64,000 bases of DNA from Pseudoalteromonas carrageenovora IAM 12662 (lineage in GTDB: Bacteria > Pseudomonadota > Gammaproteobacteria > Enterobacterales > Alteromonadaceae): NCBI RefSeq assembly GCF_900239935.1, contig NZ_LT965928.1, positions 296,945-360,944 of the forward strand, in the 5' to 3' direction. Under the pieces are notes generated by a model. It did not search any database. It was not told the DNA's origin and saw only the letters and a program-made list of their open reading frames with translations. Positions 35,761-43,654 of the stretch are shown piece by piece; the stretch's first letter is position 1; every line of letters begins with the position of its first letter. Position numbers and translations under genes: made by a program.

Positions 35761-36426
35761 TTAAGCGTTAGAGTCAGTTTCTTCACTTTGCTTATCTTGT
35801 GGTGGGATTGCTACAACGGGACCTAAGTACCATTCATCTAGCTTTTTAGCGACTTCAGGCAAGCCTGTGCCTTTAAGCGATGAAAACGCATGTACAGTAA
35901 TGTCACCGTCAAGCTGACTTAACTCACGACGCACTTGTAGTACCTGTGCCTTACGCGCACCTTGCTTAAGCTTGTCTGCTTTTGTTAAAAGGGCAAGTAC
36001 TGGTATTTCGCTACCTATAGCCCAGTTAATTAAATCTTTATCTAAGTCTTTTAATGGATGGCGAATATCCATTAATACCACGATACCTTTTAAGCTTTGG
36101 CGTTTTTGTAGGTATTCACCTAACGACTTTTGCCATTTCTTTTTCATTTCAATTGGTACTTTCGCAAAACCATACCCAGGTAAATCGATTAAGCGCATGT
36201 CATCAACATCAGCAAGTTCAAAAGTATTGATTAGCTGAGTACGCCCTGGTGTTTTACTGGTACGTGCTAGCTTTTGGTCTGTAAGCGCATTAAGGGCACT
36301 TGACTTACCAGCATTAGAGCGACCAGCAAACGCGACTTCAATTCCCGTATCAGCAGGTAATTTAGTAATGTCTGGAGCGCTTGTTACGAAAGACGCAGTA
36401 TTATATTTGATACGAGATTTGAGCAC
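35761..36426 (-). CDS. engB: Ribosome-biogenesis GTPase EngB (YihA/YsxC)
   Basis: A 221-residue essential-type GTPase for 50S ribosome assembly. All G-boxes are present: G1 [10 protein letters not shown]2 TPGRTQ, G3 DLPGYGFA, G4 TKADK and G5 FSSLKGTG. The C-terminal extension ([14 protein letters not shown]) makes it slightly longer than E. coli YihA (210). It keeps the E. coli neighbourhood between polA and the csrC/yihI region but points opposite to polA. Confidence 0.95.
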   Translation of the reverse strand: MLKSRIKYNTASFVTSAPDITKLPADTGIEVAFAGRSNAGKSSALNALTDQKLARTSKTPGRTQLINTFELADVDDMRLIDLPGYGFAKVPIEMKKKWQKSLGEYLQKRQSLKGIVVLMDIRHPLKDLDKDLINWAIGSEIPVLALLTKADKLKQGARKAQVLQVRRELSQLDGDITVHAFSSLKGTGLPEVAKKLDEWYLGPVVAIPPQDKQSEETDSNA

Positions 36427-36709
36427 AGGCTCTCCTAAAACTTAAAAATGGTCATGTTGAGTAAACTAAATTCACTCAGGGCGCGTATTTTATACTATAA
36501 AGGATGTATTAAAAAGCGTATTTAAACACCTTAAAGCAGCACAAATGGCACATTAAAAGACACTTAAAGCTTAATCTAGGTCAAAACCCTATAATTTATA
36601 AGCTTAATATGAGTAGAAAACGTGCCAGAGAATTTTTTATCGTGTAGAATACATGTATTACAACTATCTATATTGTAGATGATACAGGGTCGGAAACAGA
36701 GAATTCACC

Positions 36710-37342
36710 ATGAAAAAAATAGCACTATCTTTAACAATATTGCTTGGTGCGTTGTCAGCAAGCAACGCAACAGCATTCGATGGCGATGTAAACGCAGGTA
36801 AAGAAAAATCAGCAACGTGTGCGGCTTGTCACGGCCCAGATGGTAATGCGCCGGTTAATATCTACCCTAAGCTTGCAGGTCAACATCCAGATTATATCCT
36901 TAAGCAACTTCAGGATTTAAAATTAGGTATGACTTCTGGCGGTAAAGAAGGTCGTATGGATCCGGTTATGAGCGCTATGGCTATGCCACTTAGCGAGCAA
37001 GACATGAAAGATTTAGCTGCTTATTTCTCTTCACTGAATATGTCTGAAGGTTCAACACCTAAAGATGTGGTTGAAGTTGGTAAAATGCTTTTCAAAGCGG
37101 GCGACGCGGAACGTGGAATTCCATCATGTGCAGCATGTCATGGCCCTCGTGGTAATGGTTCATCGTTAGCTAAGTTTCCTAAAATTTCTTTTCAACATCC
37201 AGAATACATCAAGGCTCAACTTGAAAAATTCCGCGATGGCACTCGTAGTAATGACCTAAACGGCATGATGGGCGATATAGCTAAGAAATTAACAGATAAA
37301 GACATCGAAGTGCTTTCTCAGTACTTAGGTGGTTTACACTAA
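36710..37342 (+). CDS. Dihaem cytochrome c4
   Basis: A 210-residue periplasmic cytochrome with a signal peptide (1-22, cleavage SNATA-F) and two homologous halves, each with a CAACHGP haem motif (first about residue 36, second about 137), a YPKLAGQHPDYI/FPKISFQHPEYI helix region and a Met ligand (PVMSAMAMPLS; LNGMMGDIAKKL). Cytochrome c4 passes electrons to cbb3-type or other oxidases. Its place beside engB is common in marine gammaproteobacteria. Upstream, TATAAT (36590-36595) gives a plausible promoter. A terminator follows. Confidence 0.93.
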   Translation: MKKIALSLTILLGALSASNATAFDGDVNAGKEKSATCAACHGPDGNAPVNIYPKLAGQHPDYILKQLQDLKLGMTSGGKEGRMDPVMSAMAMPLSEQDMKDLAAYFSSLNMSEGSTPKDVVEVGKMLFKAGDAERGIPSCAACHGPRGNGSSLAKFPKISFQHPEYIKAQLEKFRDGTRSNDLNGMMGDIAKKLTDKDIEVLSQYLGGLH

Positions 37343-37389
37343 AGTCGTATTTATTTAGCCGTCACTAGTAAATACACTGTAATGTGTTG

Positions 37390-37416
37390 AAAAAGCAGCT
37401 TAGGCTGCTTTTTTTT
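37390..37416 (+). terminator. Terminator of cytochrome c4
   Basis: AAAAAGCAGC / GCTGCTTTTT (37390-37399, 37404-37413) with loop TTAG, followed by further T residues. Confidence 0.92.
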
Positions 37417-37473
37417 GTTTTTTAATTTACCGATATTACCCACCTCTGATGTGAGACATTGTCCATATCCATC

Positions 37474-37491
37474 TGTAAGAAAAGTCTTCTT
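37474..37491 (+). promoter_or_regulatory. GacA/UvrY-type upstream activating site of the csr RNA
   Basis: TGTAAG-N6-CTTCTT: the left half is identical to the GacA/UvrY/VarA consensus TGTAAG-N6-CTTACA, the spacing is exact, and the right half matches in three of six bases. It lies about 140-170 bases before the GGA-rich RNA, the usual distance for this class. Confidence 0.5.
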
Positions 37492-37614
37492 TTAAATTAT
37501 CACTTTAACTTAACCTTCTGAATTTTAAGGGTTGTTGTACATGTTAATGTAATAATTATAATAAAAGTTATATAAACCAGTTGTAACAAAATTATTAACG
37601 AGTAAATTAACCAC

Positions 37615-37921
37615 TGTCGCAAAACAACAATAACAAAATGGATTATGCTAAAGGAAAATGGCGCGACACGACTACATAGCACAAGATGTTGCTACTAAAG
37701 GAAATAATAAAAAAGTGTCAGGATGACCGAGAATAATAAAAAACTCATGGAAGTTTAATAATAAAAACAAAAGGGAATGTTACAGGGAAGGTATTAATAA
37801 TAACAAAACGGACTGATAATAATAAAAATAATAAAGACTAAAAAAAGTCGAAGGGAGAAGTGTCCAGATAATGGCGCTCAGATTAGCAGGCGGTAGAGAT
37901 GTTTTCTCTACCGCCTTTTTA
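37615..37921 (+). ncRNA. csrB: CsrB/CsrC-family regulatory RNA (CsrA sponge)
   Basis: The stretch has no reading frame but nine GGA motifs (37640, 37653, 37700, 37721, 37749, 37774, 37786, 37810, 37854) set in AAUAAUAAA-like linkers, with AGGAUG and AAGGGA contexts typical of CsrA sites. It ends in a strong terminator (GGCGGTAGAGA / TCTCTACCGCC, 37889-37915, then TTTTT). CsrB/C RNAs bind many CsrA dimers and so relieve CsrA repression. The position between engB and yihI is that of csrC in E. coli. The 5' end is approximate: TTGTAA (37581) and TAAATT (37603) give a start near 37615. A GacA/UvrY-like site lies upstream. Function as a CsrA sponge is inferred. Confidence 0.82.
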
Positions 37922-38093
37922 TTTGTCCTGTTACAATACCCACCGTTTAAAATTAGCGATTAATTAGCTAAGGCGCTTTTGAAAGAGTAACCCAACCTCT
38001 ATAGCGTAAACTGAATTCTTCTGGCTAGGCCAGCACTGCGATGCCCATTAAGTTGCGCCTCGCTCAAAACCTCTTAAGTGAGATGATCAAGAT

Positions 38094-38684
38094 ATGAGTA
38101 GAACTAAAAAGTCACGCAAAAGCCCATCAAATGGACCCGTTCGTTTAAGCCAAGACAAGCTTAAAGAAATGCGCGCATTAAAAGAGCAGCGAGTTAAAAA
38201 AACCAAAGGTGCTAAGCCAGGTTCTCGTAACGCTCCAGAGCTATTAGATGATGATAGCCAAAAAGGTGGTTATACGCCCAAAGATAAGCGTGTAGGCAGT
38301 AAAAAAGCAGTGCCATTAATTGCTACAGCACCTGAACCTAAAGTTGAAATGAAACGTAACTTAAAACCTACGGTTGAACTTAAAAAGGTTACTGAGCCTG
38401 AGATAACGCCAGAACAAGAGCTTGAAGCACTTGAGAATGATGAGCGCTTACTTAAATTAGTCGAGCGCCATGAAAAAGGTGAAATGCTAACAGGTAAAGA
38501 TGCTAAGTACTTTAATAGCCGTATTGCTCGCCATCAGGCTTTATGTAAAATCCTTGGTATTGAAGATGAAGACGAGTTTGAAGATGATTTCGAAGATGAC
38601 TTTGCAAGTGAAGGCAACTCTGACTTCGATCAATACTTATCTGACGATTTAGCCAATGAATGGCTAGACGAAGACGACAAATAG
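38094..38684 (+). CDS. yihI: Der GTPase-activating protein YihI
   Basis: A 196-residue, highly charged protein: a basic N-terminus (SRTKKSRKS, KAKPGSRNA-like segment) and an acidic C-terminus (EDEDEFEDDFEDDF). The conserved blocks KDKRVGSKKAVPL and PEQELEALENDERLLKLVERHEKGE (given as PEQELEALENDERL) match E. coli YihI, which stimulates GTP hydrolysis by Der in ribosome assembly. The DUF2489 gene follows 12 bases later. Confidence 0.9.
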   Translation: MSRTKKSRKSPSNGPVRLSQDKLKEMRALKEQRVKKTKGAKPGSRNAPELLDDDSQKGGYTPKDKRVGSKKAVPLIATAPEPKVEMKRNLKPTVELKKVTEPEITPEQELEALENDERLLKLVERHEKGEMLTGKDAKYFNSRIARHQALCKILGIEDEDEFEDDFEDDFASEGNSDFDQYLSDDLANEWLDEDDK

Positions 38685-38696
38685 TAAGGGCAAATA

Positions 38697-39212
38697 ATGA
38701 GTACAGCGTTGATCATAGCCTTATTTGTAGGTGCTGCGATTATTGCTGGCTTAGCATTTTATGCGGGTCAGTTGCTTTATAAGTTAAGTGCACAAAAAAA
38801 GCTAATTGCAAAAACTCAAGCTGAGCAGCAAAAAAAGCTTAAAAAGTCGCGTTTAGAGCGTAATGCTAAATTGGCCGACAGCATTCATTTAATTGCTCGT
38901 GCAATGAACGAAGAGCAGTGTGAGTTTTCTGAAGGGTGTTTGCGTATTTGGGTACTTATGTCTCAATACGCGTTTGAAGATGAGCGTGATTTAACTGTTG
39001 AGTACCCAGGCATTTTTGAAATGTACGAAGTAGTTAAAGAAATGCCAACGCATGATGCTCGTAAAAAATACTCTAAAAAAGAGATTTTTAAACAAGACAC
39101 AGCTCGTTGGCGCGCAGAAGAAAAGCTTAATGACGCTATAAAAGCTGATTGCGCAAAAATTATTGTAGAGTTTAAAGCGGCTCCTGGCAGCGATAAAGTC
39201 GTGTTTAATTAA
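38697..39212 (+). CDS. DUF2489 membrane-anchored protein
   Basis: A 171-residue protein with one N-terminal membrane helix (about 4-24), a lysine-rich coiled segment (32-56) and a cytoplasmic DUF2489 domain (SIHLIARAMNEEQCEFSEGC, LRIWVLM). The family is widespread next to yihI in Vibrio and Alteromonadales but has no known role. It is the second gene of the yihI pair and is followed by a terminator. Confidence 0.85.
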   Translation: MSTALIIALFVGAAIIAGLAFYAGQLLYKLSAQKKLIAKTQAEQQKKLKKSRLERNAKLADSIHLIARAMNEEQCEFSEGCLRIWVLMSQYAFEDERDLTVEYPGIFEMYEVVKEMPTHDARKKYSKKEIFKQDTARWRAEEKLNDAIKADCAKIIVEFKAAPGSDKVVFN

Positions 39213-39228
39213 GTGCTATTGATAATAT

Positions 39229-39257
39229 AAAAAGCAGACCTAGGTCTGCTTTTTTTG
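39229..39257 (+). terminator. Terminator of yihI-DUF2489
   Basis: A perfect palindrome AAAAGCAGACC / GGTCTGCTTTT centred on 39241, followed by a T run; the flanking A run allows use by hemN on the other strand too. Confidence 0.9.
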
Positions 39258-39287
39258 TGCCGATGTATTTATTACCTAAAGTTCAGG

Positions 39288-40661
39288 CTAAATCACTCTG
39301 GAAAATCGCGTTGCGTTAATTTGTTTTTGTAAGTGAGTATCGAAGCACATGCAAATTATACGTATAAATAAATTGCCGCGCGGCGTTACTTTAATCGTAT
39401 TGTTATTGATTGTTACCATGGCATCATCTATTAGCGGTATAAGTGCAGTCAGAGCATCTGCAAAGTAACTATTAAATTCAATACCATGCTTATTGGCAAA
39501 CTCTTCTGTATTAAGCTCAAACTGGCAAATAAGCTGTTTAATAGCATCAGCACGTATTATGTCATCAGTATTTAAATGCAGCCCTTTATTAATCGCACAG
39601 CCGTTTTGTGTTTCGGTTGCATGATAATATTGCTTTAGCTCTTTTTGATTTTGCAAAATAGCACTGCCAATTTGTGAAATAGACGATACACCTAAGCCCA
39701 GTAAATCACAGTTACCATGTGTGGTGTAACCCTGAAAGTTACGGTGTAGCTTAGCTTCGTTTTGTGCAGTTGCTAGCTCGTTTTCGGGGCGAGCAAAATG
39801 ATCCATGCCAATAAATTGATATCCTGCTTGAGTCATTTGTTCAAGAGTGTTTTTGAACATAGTCAGTTTGTCATGCGCGCTAGGCAAATCTGCATCTTTA
39901 ATTTTACGCTGTGCAGCGAAGCGCTCCGGCAAATGAGCGTAATTAAATACCGATACACGGTCAGGGTTTAACGCAATTAATTGCTCAATAGTATGCTTAA
40001 AGCTTTGAGGTGTTTGTAGTGGAAGCCCATAAATCATATCTGCATTAATTGATTTAAAACCAAGCTCGCGCGCTTGAGTAATTAGCTGCTTAACTTTACT
40101 GGCTTGTTGTGGGCGATTTACAGCAAGTTGTACCTCATCATTAAAATCTTGAATACCAAACGATACGCGGTTAAAGCCTAACACGCGCAAATCAACGAGC
40201 ATGTTGTCGCTAAGCGAGCGTGGGTCTATCTCTATTCCACGCTCAGTTGTATGAGTAAAATCAAAATGCTGCTCTAATAAAGTCACTAAGCGAGTCATTT
40301 GCTTGGTATTTAAAAAAGTAGGAGTTCCACCACCTAAATGCAATTGCTCTACGGTGTAGTGTTTAAATAGGGGAGCTTGGGCTTTAATCTCTTTTGCAAG
40401 GTAATCTAGATACACATCTGCTTTTGATTGATGACGAGTAATAATTTTATTACAGCCGCAGTAATAACAAAGTTGGCTACAAAACGGAATATGTATATAC
40501 AAAGATAGTGAACGACTAGATGATGACTCAACGGCGCTTAGCAAGTCTTGCTGGTTGTAACCTTCACTAAGAGAAAGTGCCGTAGGGTAAGAGGTGTAGC
40601 GAGGACCAGAGACATTATATTTGTTTATTAGGGAATCATCCCATTTTGGAAGTTCTATCAT
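39288..40661 (-). CDS. hemN: Oxygen-independent coproporphyrinogen III dehydrogenase
   Basis: A radical-SAM enzyme that makes protoporphyrinogen IX from coproporphyrinogen III without oxygen. ATG 40661, eight bases after AAGG, gives 457 residues, the exact length of E. coli HemN; a GTG nine bases upstream is too close to the ribosome site. The cluster motif is HIPFCSQLCYYCGCNKI (CxxxCxxCxC), followed by HLGGGTPTFL, NADMIYGLPLQT and the C-terminal ICMCFD. It has its own promoter with a textbook FNR site. Confidence 0.96.
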   Translation of the reverse strand: MIELPKWDDSLINKYNVSGPRYTSYPTALSLSEGYNQQDLLSAVESSSSRSLSLYIHIPFCSQLCYYCGCNKIITRHQSKADVYLDYLAKEIKAQAPLFKHYTVEQLHLGGGTPTFLNTKQMTRLVTLLEQHFDFTHTTERGIEIDPRSLSDNMLVDLRVLGFNRVSFGIQDFNDEVQLAVNRPQQASKVKQLITQARELGFKSINADMIYGLPLQTPQSFKHTIEQLIALNPDRVSVFNYAHLPERFAAQRKIKDADLPSAHDKLTMFKNTLEQMTQAGYQFIGMDHFARPENELATAQNEAKLHRNFQGYTTHGNCDLLGLGVSSISQIGSAILQNQKELKQYYHATETQNGCAINKGLHLNTDDIIRADAIKQLICQFELNTEEFANKHGIEFNSYFADALTALIPLIDDAMVTINNNTIKVTPRGNLFIRIICMCFDTHLQKQINATRFSRVI

Positions 40662-40685
40662 CACGCGCACCTTGTATATTAATAA

Positions 40686-40734
40686 GGTGCAAATTATAAA
40701 AAGTTTTGTAAGAAGAGGTTTTGATCTACAACAA
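40686..40734 (-). promoter_or_regulatory. Class II FNR-type promoter of hemN
   Basis: On the minus strand a perfect TATAAT (40698-40693) sets the start at about 40686. The palindrome TTGTT-GTAG-ATCAA (40734-40721) matches nine of ten FNR consensus bases and is centred at 40727.5, i.e. -41.5 from that start. This is the canonical class II activator position. The RNA leader would be about 25 bases. Confidence 0.7.
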
Positions 40735-40758
40735 AAAAAGGTGCCGCAGCACCTTTTT
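40735..40758 (-). terminator. Terminator of darP
   Basis: AAAAAGGTGC / GCACCTTTTT (40735-40744, 40749-40758) with loop CGCA; on the minus strand it ends in seven T. It directly abuts the FNR site of hemN, insulating hemN from darP. Confidence 0.92.
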
Positions 40759-40770
40759 AATTTTTTAACG

Positions 40771-41304
40771 CTAGTAAGTCACTGTATGGGCATCTTTAAG
40801 ATACTGAAATAACTCTTTGTAGCCTTTACCTGGTTTTTCAGCTTTAGCTTCTTTGGTCGCATTACGAACTAACTGGCGTAATTGCTGGCGGTCCAACTCA
40901 GGAAACTGCTCAATAGTTTCATTTATTAGATCATCACCTTGCTCAATTAAGTCTGCGCGAAGCTGCTCAATTTTTTTAACCAATACTTCAGCTTGGTTAT
41001 TTTTATTTAGCATTACATCAATTATCGCTTTAATTTCTTCGATGTTTTCTACAGTACGAAGCGTCTTAGCAATGTAGTTTAAGTGACGACGGTAAGCATC
41101 ACTTTTATTACTAATTTTATCAGCAACAACCATGGCCTCTTTTAAATCGTCATTTAATGGTAGGCGCTCACGCTGTTTTTTACCCATTTTGGCAATTTCA
41201 GAACCTAACTGATGAAACTCTTGCGCTTCGCGCTTAAGCTCCGTTCTTGATACGTATATAATTTCTTCTTCAATTTCAGCAGGCTTGCCTTTTTTCTTTG
41301 CCAT
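40771..41304 (-). CDS. darP: Dual-action ribosomal maturation protein DarP (YjgA, DUF615)
   Basis: A 177-residue helical, charged protein that associates with late 50S precursors in E. coli. Diagnostic blocks are VSRTELKREAQEFHQLG (VSRTELKREA), RLPLNDDLKEAM, and YRRHLNYIAKTLR, with a C-terminal RQLVRNATKEAK. As in E. coli it is divergent from pmbA. The start ATG at 41304 is preceded by AAGAGCACC. Confidence 0.93.
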   Translation of the reverse strand: MAKKKGKPAEIEEEIIYVSRTELKREAQEFHQLGSEIAKMGKKQRERLPLNDDLKEAMVVADKISNKSDAYRRHLNYIAKTLRTVENIEEIKAIIDVMLNKNNQAEVLVKKIEQLRADLIEQGDDLINETIEQFPELDRQQLRQLVRNATKEAKAEKPGKGYKELFQYLKDAHTVTY

Positions 41305-41448
41305 GGGGTGCTCTTAAATAAAAATAACTTTTGCCATTATACGCGATTCTTTTAGTGATTAATATTAGCTGATGTGGTGCAGTGAGTGTGTTAGCATTTA
41401 ACTATAAAAAATGCGTGCAATATTGCCTTAAGGCTCAGGACTTAATTT

Positions 41449-42798
41449 ATGAAAAGCCAACAACACGATCCAATTTATTCTCAAATCTCTCAAGTAAAAG
41501 ATGCCGTAGCCGAAGTGCTTGAGCATGCAAAAAAGTTGGGTGCAACAGCTGCAGAAGCTGCAATGTCGAGCACATCTGGTTTATCGGTTAGTACACGTAT
41601 GGGTGAAGTAGAAACCATTGAATTTAACCAAGACGGTGGTTTAGGTATAAGTGTATATGTTGGTAATAATAAAGGCTCTGCGTCTACCGCCGATTTGAGT
41701 CCAAAAACACTGCGTACCGTTGTAGAAAAAGCGATAGATATAGCTAAATTTACATCTGATGACCCATTTAATGGTGTTGCTGATAAAGAATTACTTGAGT
41801 TTGCACCAAAAAATTTAGATTTATACCACCCGTGGGATGTAAGCCCAGAGCAAGGTATTGAGCTTTGCCATGCCGCAGAGCAAGCTGCATTAAATGCTGA
41901 TGAGCGAATTGTTAATTCAGACGGTGCCAGCTTTTCATCGCACCAAGGTTTACGCGTATATGGTAACAGCCATGGCTTAATTGCAGGTTTTCCTCGTACT
42001 CGTCATAGCATTAGCACTATGGTAATAGGTAAAGAGGGCGAGCATATGCAGCGTGACTCTGCTTACACCGTTGCGCGCGATCAAGCGGGTTTAAATGATG
42101 CTGCAGCTGTTGGGCTTGAAGCCGCTGCAGAAACCCTCGCTAAACTAAACAGCCAAAAACTAGGGACTATGAAAGTGCCTGTTATTTTTAGAGCTGATAT
42201 TGCCAATTCACTGTTTGGCCATTTAGTGTCGGCCATTGGTGGTGGTGCACTTTATCGTAAGTCGAGTTTTTTGCTCGACAGCCTTGGCACACAGGTATTT
42301 AGTAACTGTGTAAATATAGCTGAGCGCCCACATATTTTAAAAGGTTTAGCATCATCGCCTTTTGATAGCGAAGGGGTTAAAACGCTTGATCGTGAAATAA
42401 TCCAAGGTGGCGAGTTACAAACCTATTTATTAGCAAGTTACGCTGCACGTAAAATGAATATGACGCCAACAGGCCATGCTGGCGGTATACATAACTGGTT
42501 AGTTGAACAAACCCATAATGATTTATCGGCTTTATTAAAAACCATGGGTACAGGTTTATTAGTTACTGAGCTTATGGGCCAAGGTGTAAACACTGTTACG
42601 GGTGACTACTCGCGTGGAGCAGCTGGTTTTTGGGTCGAAAACGGCCAGATTCAATACCCAGTAAGTGAAATTACTATTGCCGGAAATTTAAAAGATATGT
42701 TTAAAGGCATTAGTGCAATTGGTGGCGATATTGAGCGAAGAGGCGGTATTCAAACTGGCTCAGTACTTATAGATCAAATGCAAATAGCAGGCGCTTAA
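41449..42798 (+). CDS. pmbA: Metalloprotease PmbA (TldE)
   Basis: PmbA forms a heterodimeric zinc protease with TldD that matures modified peptides and degrades antitoxins. The 449-residue protein aligns along its length with E. coli PmbA (450), including EVETIEFNQDGGLGISVY (EVETIEFNQDG), YGNSHGLIAGF, VIFRADIANSLFGH, TPTGHAGGIHNW and GDYSRGAAGFWVENG. In known structures the catalytic zinc sits in TldD, with PmbA as the non-metal partner. tldD is not in this window. The gene ends with a strong hairpin. Confidence 0.95.
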   Translation: MKSQQHDPIYSQISQVKDAVAEVLEHAKKLGATAAEAAMSSTSGLSVSTRMGEVETIEFNQDGGLGISVYVGNNKGSASTADLSPKTLRTVVEKAIDIAKFTSDDPFNGVADKELLEFAPKNLDLYHPWDVSPEQGIELCHAAEQAALNADERIVNSDGASFSSHQGLRVYGNSHGLIAGFPRTRHSISTMVIGKEGEHMQRDSAYTVARDQAGLNDAAAVGLEAAAETLAKLNSQKLGTMKVPVIFRADIANSLFGHLVSAIGGGALYRKSSFLLDSLGTQVFSNCVNIAERPHILKGLASSPFDSEGVKTLDREIIQGGELQTYLLASYAARKMNMTPTGHAGGIHNWLVEQTHNDLSALLKTMGTGLLVTELMGQGVNTVTGDYSRGAAGFWVENGQIQYPVSEITIAGNLKDMFKGISAIGGDIERRGGIQTGSVLIDQMQIAGA

Positions 42799-42799
42799 T

Positions 42800-42835
42800 A
42801 CCAATTTGCAATAATACTTAATTAAGCGAATTGGT
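42800..42835 (+). repeat. Short palindromic element after pmbA
   Basis: ACCAATT (42800-42806) and AATTGGT (42829-42835) bracket a 22-base core containing CTTAATTAAG. It has the same TACCAAT/ATTGGTA ends as other dyads in the window and looks like a short dispersed palindrome. Confidence 0.45.
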
Positions 42836-42848
42836 GTAATATAAAAGC

Positions 42849-42893
42849 GCTCAGTTAAGCCAAACATTTACGTGCTTGGCTTAACTGAGCTTT
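42849..42893 (+). terminator. Terminator of pmbA
   Basis: A perfect 15-bp stem: GCTCAGTTAAGCCAA (42849-42863) and TTGGCTTAACTGAGC (42876-42890), with a 12-base loop and TTTATTT after it. Confidence 0.8.
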
Positions 42894-42915
42894 ATTTAAA
42901 TTTATGGGGTGTTAA

Positions 42916-43398
42916 ATGGCAAAAGATAGATATGCACCAAAGCCGTTAACCGACATTATGGCGGGGCTCAACAACCGCTTGTCGGCCTATGCAGGTAAAA
43001 GCCAAGCACTTGATAAACAGCAAACTCTATTAAAAGAGTTTTTAGGACCTAAGCTAAGCGAAAAGTGCAGAGTGAGTAACTACCGTGATGGTACCTTAAT
43101 GATTGAGGCGGTATCGGCTTCTATCGCGCTTAAGCTTAATTATTTGAAAATGGATATGCAGTCACACTTTAGAGCTGCAGGCATGGCTGAGCTTGGGCAA
43201 ATAAAAATTACTGCAAATCCGCAAGCTACTCAGCGATTAAGCGCTACTGGCAATAAAAGCCAAGCACAAAGCGCAGTTACGGGAAATTCTCGTAAAATGA
43301 GCACTCAAACCTCTGATTATTTAAATGCGATCGCTGCATCTGCACCTCCTTCTCTAAAAGAAAAATTAGAGCGCCTGGCTCTGCACGGAAAAAAATAA
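42916..43398 (+). CDS. dciA: DUF721 family protein, DciA-like
   Basis: A 160-residue protein whose N-terminal DUF721 domain (about 8-95) includes LLKEFLGPKLSEKCRVSNYRDGTLMIEAVSASIALKLNYLK (seen as FLGPKLSEKCRV, GTLMIEAVSASIAL). DciA proteins load or assist the replicative helicase DnaB in bacteria without DnaC. The C-terminal tail is low in complexity and ends in a short helix (SLKEKLERLALHGKK). It is close to secA and mutT, as in many gammaproteobacteria. Confidence 0.82.
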   Translation: MAKDRYAPKPLTDIMAGLNNRLSAYAGKSQALDKQQTLLKEFLGPKLSEKCRVSNYRDGTLMIEAVSASIALKLNYLKMDMQSHFRAAGMAELGQIKITANPQATQRLSATGNKSQAQSAVTGNSRKMSTQTSDYLNAIAASAPPSLKEKLERLALHGKK

Positions 43399-43546
43399 TT
43401 TTTTTAAATTCAAATAATTTGTCATTGGTAGGGCTATTTCGTTTGCTCATCGCATTCAAAATACTTTGTTACATATTCTATTTTAATGTTTGTTTAATGG
43501 GGTTTATTATACCCACATGGCGTACTTTTATCTGAGTTCGCTCTTG

Positions 43547-43626
43547 ATACCCATTCCATTAAGTGAAAGCGTGCTGTGAGTGCTATTACATTCCTCAAGT
43601 ATTCAAGAATTTAATGGAGTTGGTAT
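43547..43626 (+). repeat. 80-base imperfect palindromic element
   Basis: ATACCCATTCCATTAA (43547-43562) and TTAATGGAGTTGGTAT (43611-43626) are complementary in 14 of 16 positions and enclose 48 bases without a reading frame. It resembles a MITE or REP-type element, lying 29 bases before the M13 peptidase start, so it could affect expression of that gene. Confidence 0.5.
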
Positions 43627-43654
43627 TAAATTCTAACTAACAAACGGAATAACT

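Noticed and set aside
37500..37682. A 60-residue minus-strand reading frame over the csr RNA promoter
   Set aside because: Low-complexity hydrophobic translation of AT-rich DNA; it overlaps the regulatory region and 5' end of the CsrB-type RNA.
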